Shown here piece after piece: positions 31,352 through 34,487 of a stretch of 34,487 nt of DNA. The notes beneath the pieces were generated by a model, which saw only the letters and a list, made by a program, of their open reading frames with translations, did not search any database and was not told where the DNA came from. The translations under genes and the position numbers were made by a program. The DNA is from Klebsormidium nitens. Its lineage: Eukaryota; Streptophyta; Klebsormidiophyceae; Klebsormidiales; Klebsormidiaceae. Location of the stretch: contig DF237720.1 in the NCBI GenBank assembly GCA_000708835.1, positions 1-34,487 of the forward strand. The letters run 5' to 3'. Each line of letters begins with the position of its first letter. The stretch's first letter is position 1.

Positions 31352-32513
31352 GCCGTTTGAAGAGTCTGCTTCAATTGGCATTTCGTAACCCTTTCGTTTT
31401 GTGGAGCCTCCGTTGAGTTCACAGGCTTTTGTATCATCAGCGCATCTACAGTTTTGTCGAAGCTTACACAGGAAAATTGTCTTCCTCATCATCTTGATGA
31501 TACGGACTTCACTGTCATGCTTGTGGTGATAAATGGACCGTTATTCGCCAGCCTTTGTAGAGAGCTTGAGCAGCGCGCATCCTGATTCTCGTGTAGAGCT
31601 ATTGGTGTCTAGGTTCATCTCAGGCACGCAATTCATATACCAAGGAGTTCAGATTATATTATCTCACCGTTGCATGAGTCGCTCCATGCATTTCAAGCTT
31701 TTCGAAGTGACCACGCAAAGCATGGCCAATGGGCTTACCCTTGCGCTAAGATTTGCAGTATGCAATCGAGTGCATATTCGTGAGTCAAGCCTTCAGAATA
31801 TATGATCGGACCGGCGCCGCTGCATGATTTCTCAGTGTCCATGATAGCCACGTGCAATAATGCAATTTCAGGTAGCTAGCTGCCAAAACTATTTGTCGCT
31901 TCCATGACATGCTTCTTCATAATGATGCTGTCTGACTGAGTATATCGCGTTGCATGGTACGTATGCAGTTGCATACTGAAGATATGCGCCGACATGTACT
32001 CGGACCCGGTTCCGACCATGCTGCATGAACGAATACCATATTGACTCGGAAGACTCCACTCATTTGTATTGCCAGCTATAGGCGATCATGAATTGGCACG
32101 TGATTGCAGTGGTCATCCGGATTAACTCGAGTCAGTGAGTCGCATCAAGGCCATGCATGCCAGATCGATCTTCAAGCTAGAAATGGGGCATGGAGGGCGG
32201 CTGCATAATTGGCCCAGTCAGTTCGAACCTTTGCAAATCATGACTGGCATGCATGTAAAACTGCTGTCAGTTTGTTCCTTTTCAAGAACAATCACAGAAA
32301 TGAATTTGATAGGCGCAGACTTGCACACACTCGAATGGGTTTCTTGCAATCACCGAAGAGGTAGATTTAATCAGCAACTTTTCGGCAGGCTACAGATCAG
32401 CAAGCATGTATTAGACAAGATTCAATCCAGTTGATCCGGCTTCCGAAGGAACCATCTCAAGAATCAGTCACTGGTCAAATAATGCTTGTCTTTACCACAA
32501 AGACTTATGCACA
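31352..32513. other. Intergenic between convergent RanBP1 and uS10m
   Basis: The 3' UTRs of both genes should lie here. From about 31600 to 32150 the sequence is AT-rich with many TGCATG- and GCATAT-type words, similar in flavour to the 21860-22970 stretch. No coding exon, RNA gene or transposon end was recognised. Confidence 0.5.
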
Positions 32514-34304
32514 TCATTGTTTTCCTGGCACCGACAGAGGTGTTTGATACTTCACAGTGACTCCAAGCTGCACCCCTATGAAAGCTTGCTCCTTCAACCA
32601 GTTGACTAGCAGCGGCAGTTCCCGCATTGTAACTCGGATCTTCACAAGACGCTTGTGTACGTTGATTTCAAATTGTTCTCTTGACTTCTTATCAATGTGG
32701 GGCGATCTCAAGACCGTGAACCTTCTTTTGTGGGTTGGCAGGATTGCTGACACAGCTCGAGCCTTAGTTTTCGGGGGTGATGAGGTTGAAGGCGTCGCAG
32801 ATGCCTGAAATGGTGGTTTTGAAAACACGCATCAGCGCCTGAGTATAGCATACTTCAAAAAGGGAGACATATACATGATAGGTCCAAAGAACCATCATAT
32901 GAAAGCAAGTAAAGTTCATCGTCGCTTGACAAGGTGTTTCGCAGATTGGGAGAAGCTTGGATACATGTTCCTTGAAATCTAAGCATGCTTACGGTGCACT
33001 TCCCATGTTTTGAGGTGAAAACAGAATCTAGATACTATGCTCGCAAAATCAGCACTGAAAAGCTGGAAAGAGCTGGCCGTTTAGAAATGAAGCAGAGTCC
33101 AGGGAAGTTTGTCAGACCTCGCAATCATGGACTCACAGAATCAAGCAACGTCAATGCTGCATACCATTCACACACCCAGCAGTGAAGAACCTTGTCTCAC
33201 AGACCCAGCATTGAAGAACCTTGTCAAACCAGCGAATCTAAAAGCTCTCTCTTGATCGAGACAACTGCACCTTTTTGCAGATTGGGGTGATTGGCGCCCC
33301 TCTCTAGTAACACCACTCATCATTGGCCAAAAAGTGTCCCTCTTCTTCCAAAAAAGTCCAAAGCAACCGGACTGGGTCAAACTTACATCGTCTGCCTTTC
33401 GGTGGCCTTCCAGAAGCGCTCGCGGTCCCTGACCGGCCCCCTCCTCCAGCGCCGCCGTCGGCTCCTCGTCGTCGACCCAATCCGCCAGCACCGAGTCCTG
33501 GAAGTACTCGACCATCTCAGGCTCAAACGCCTTGGCCACAATCGTCACTGTGCACACCTGCTCACGGGCAAAGTTTCTCGCGCCCTTTGTTTGCGACTCG
33601 CTCGTAACCCCCGCTTCCGCATGATCCTGATCCACCTCCTGTGGGTCGCCGCGCATCTCATCGCTGCCCGCGACAGAGCGCTCGCTTTCGCTACTTGCAG
33701 TTTCCCCGCTTGTGGCAGCCTCGGCACCGACTCCATCGAGAGCATCGGATGCAGATTCTGAAGTCTGCTCCGCAACGTCGACGTGCCCGCTGGTAGCGAC
33801 TAAACCCAAAGGTTCCGAGATCTGCCCTTGCGTACTCATACCGTCCATCGTCCTTCCGGCATCCTTGAGACGAAGTGCAATGGAGTGCACCGCCTGTGAA
33901 TGCTGTCGGAATAAGGCCTCTTCTTGCCAGGCACCGGTTGTGAAGGAGCCAAAAACAGCGCTTTGAAACCTTGGCCACCGAAGGGAAGAAATGTCCGCAC
34001 TAGAAGCATTGCCGAACCCCATTTTCTCGGCGGGCAAGGCGCTATCACTTAGATGCAATTGAGCAGCCCCAGAACCATTCCCACTGATCTCAGCGTCCAC
34101 CACCTCGCACGCCTGCGAAAGCAGCGTTTTAGTGTCACCAAAAACCACTGAGTATCTGTCTGCATTGGTGAGATCATCGCCTGCTTGACTAGCTCCCGCG
34201 GCGAATCCACGGCAGCTTGGAGAGGCGACCAAACCCCGTATGATTACTCCTGAAAGCAACTTAGATACCTCGGTTGCACCACCTGCGATCGACGAGCGCA
34301 ACAT
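32514..34304 (-). CDS. MRPS10: Mitochondrial small-subunit ribosomal protein uS10m (S10), nucleus-encoded
   Basis: This is a protein of the mitochondrial ribosome small subunit. There are two minus-strand exons: 34304-33387 and 32804-32514 (stop TGA), joined in phase 0, giving 402 residues. An in-frame stop lies shortly upstream of the ATG. The N-terminus ([20 protein letters not shown], Arg/Ser-rich, few acids) looks like a mitochondrial targeting sequence. The uS10 fold starts around residue 240 with [19 protein letters not shown], equivalent to bacterial RIRLKAFDHRLID. It resumes in exon 2 with [20 protein letters not shown], then [17 protein letters not shown], equivalent to bacterial PLPTRKERFTVLISPHVNK. 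About 50 acidic and low-complexity residues are inserted between the two halves, at the intron position. Bacterial S10 is about 103 residues, so most of this protein is extension. The region between presequence and fold is acidic and Ser-rich with no known domain. Confidence 0.92.
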
Positions 34305-34487
34305 CCTGGCAGACGCTCTCAACACCTTTTTCTGCTAGCTTGCGCACAATCCTTGCACTTTTCAGAGAATTTTGCTATCCGGGTCTTCCGAGGGTAAGTT
34401 CACCACATTCCCTCTGACGTCCTTCGTTCTCCTCAGCCTGTGCTCCGCCGTGGCAGCTGATGACCCCCAGGGCCAAAATTACGTTCA
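34305..34487. other. Right edge, upstream of uS10m
   Basis: This short stretch should contain the uS10m promoter. On the plus strand a possible tiny intron (34394-34436) and an ATG at 34460 with nine open codons to the edge could mark the start of another gene, but too little is visible to call it. Confidence 0.3.

Noticed and set aside
34394-34487. A plus-strand gene start at the right edge (tiny intron, then ATG at 34460).
   Set aside because: Only nine codons are visible and a 43-nt intron is very short; insufficient evidence.

Overview
This window is nuclear DNA from a eukaryote, most likely a green plant. A streptophyte alga such as Klebsormidium, or an early land plant, would fit; the genus is a guess. 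The genes are intron-rich with GT-AG introns of tens to several hundred bases. The protein families are plant-type: a PI-specific phospholipase C with an EF-hand-like lobe and no visible PH domain, a CENP-C with the plant-style short tail and no cupin domain, an F-box/LRR protein, and a prolyl 4-hydroxylase of the plant secretory type.

Layout. 938-4971 (+): prolyl 4-hydroxylase in eight exons, two of which (3491-3635 and 3692-3821) are alternative copies of the same catalytic exon. 6374-13695 (+): a very large PI-PLC in nine exons. 15024-19481 (-): CENP-C in at least eight exons. 20257-21627 (+): intronless F-box/LRR gene. 23549-27669 (-): a MIS12-like kinetochore gene in eight exons. 28888-31351 (+): RanBP1 in four exons. 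32514-34304 (-): nucleus-encoded mitochondrial ribosomal protein uS10m in two exons. I rebuilt the exon chains by hand from splice sites, reading phase and family motifs. Each chain adds up to a whole number of codons, but none is backed by transcript data.

The main finding is in the prolyl 4-hydroxylase. Two adjacent homologous exons each carry the iron-binding HxD motif. They have identical splice phases, cannot both be included without a frameshift and early stop, and are separated by only 56 nt. This is the architecture of mutually exclusive exons and predicts two enzymes with different catalytic loops.

Other points: CENP-C and MIS12, which interact at kinetochores in other organisms, lie on the same strand about 4 kb apart with one F-box gene between them. 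RanBP1, also linked to mitosis, is divergent from MIS12. The PLC is about twice the usual plant length, with a long N-terminal extension and a roughly 390-residue X-Y linker. The uS10m fold has a long leader and an internal acidic insertion. A short inverted-repeat transposon (MITE) sits between MIS12 and RanBP1.
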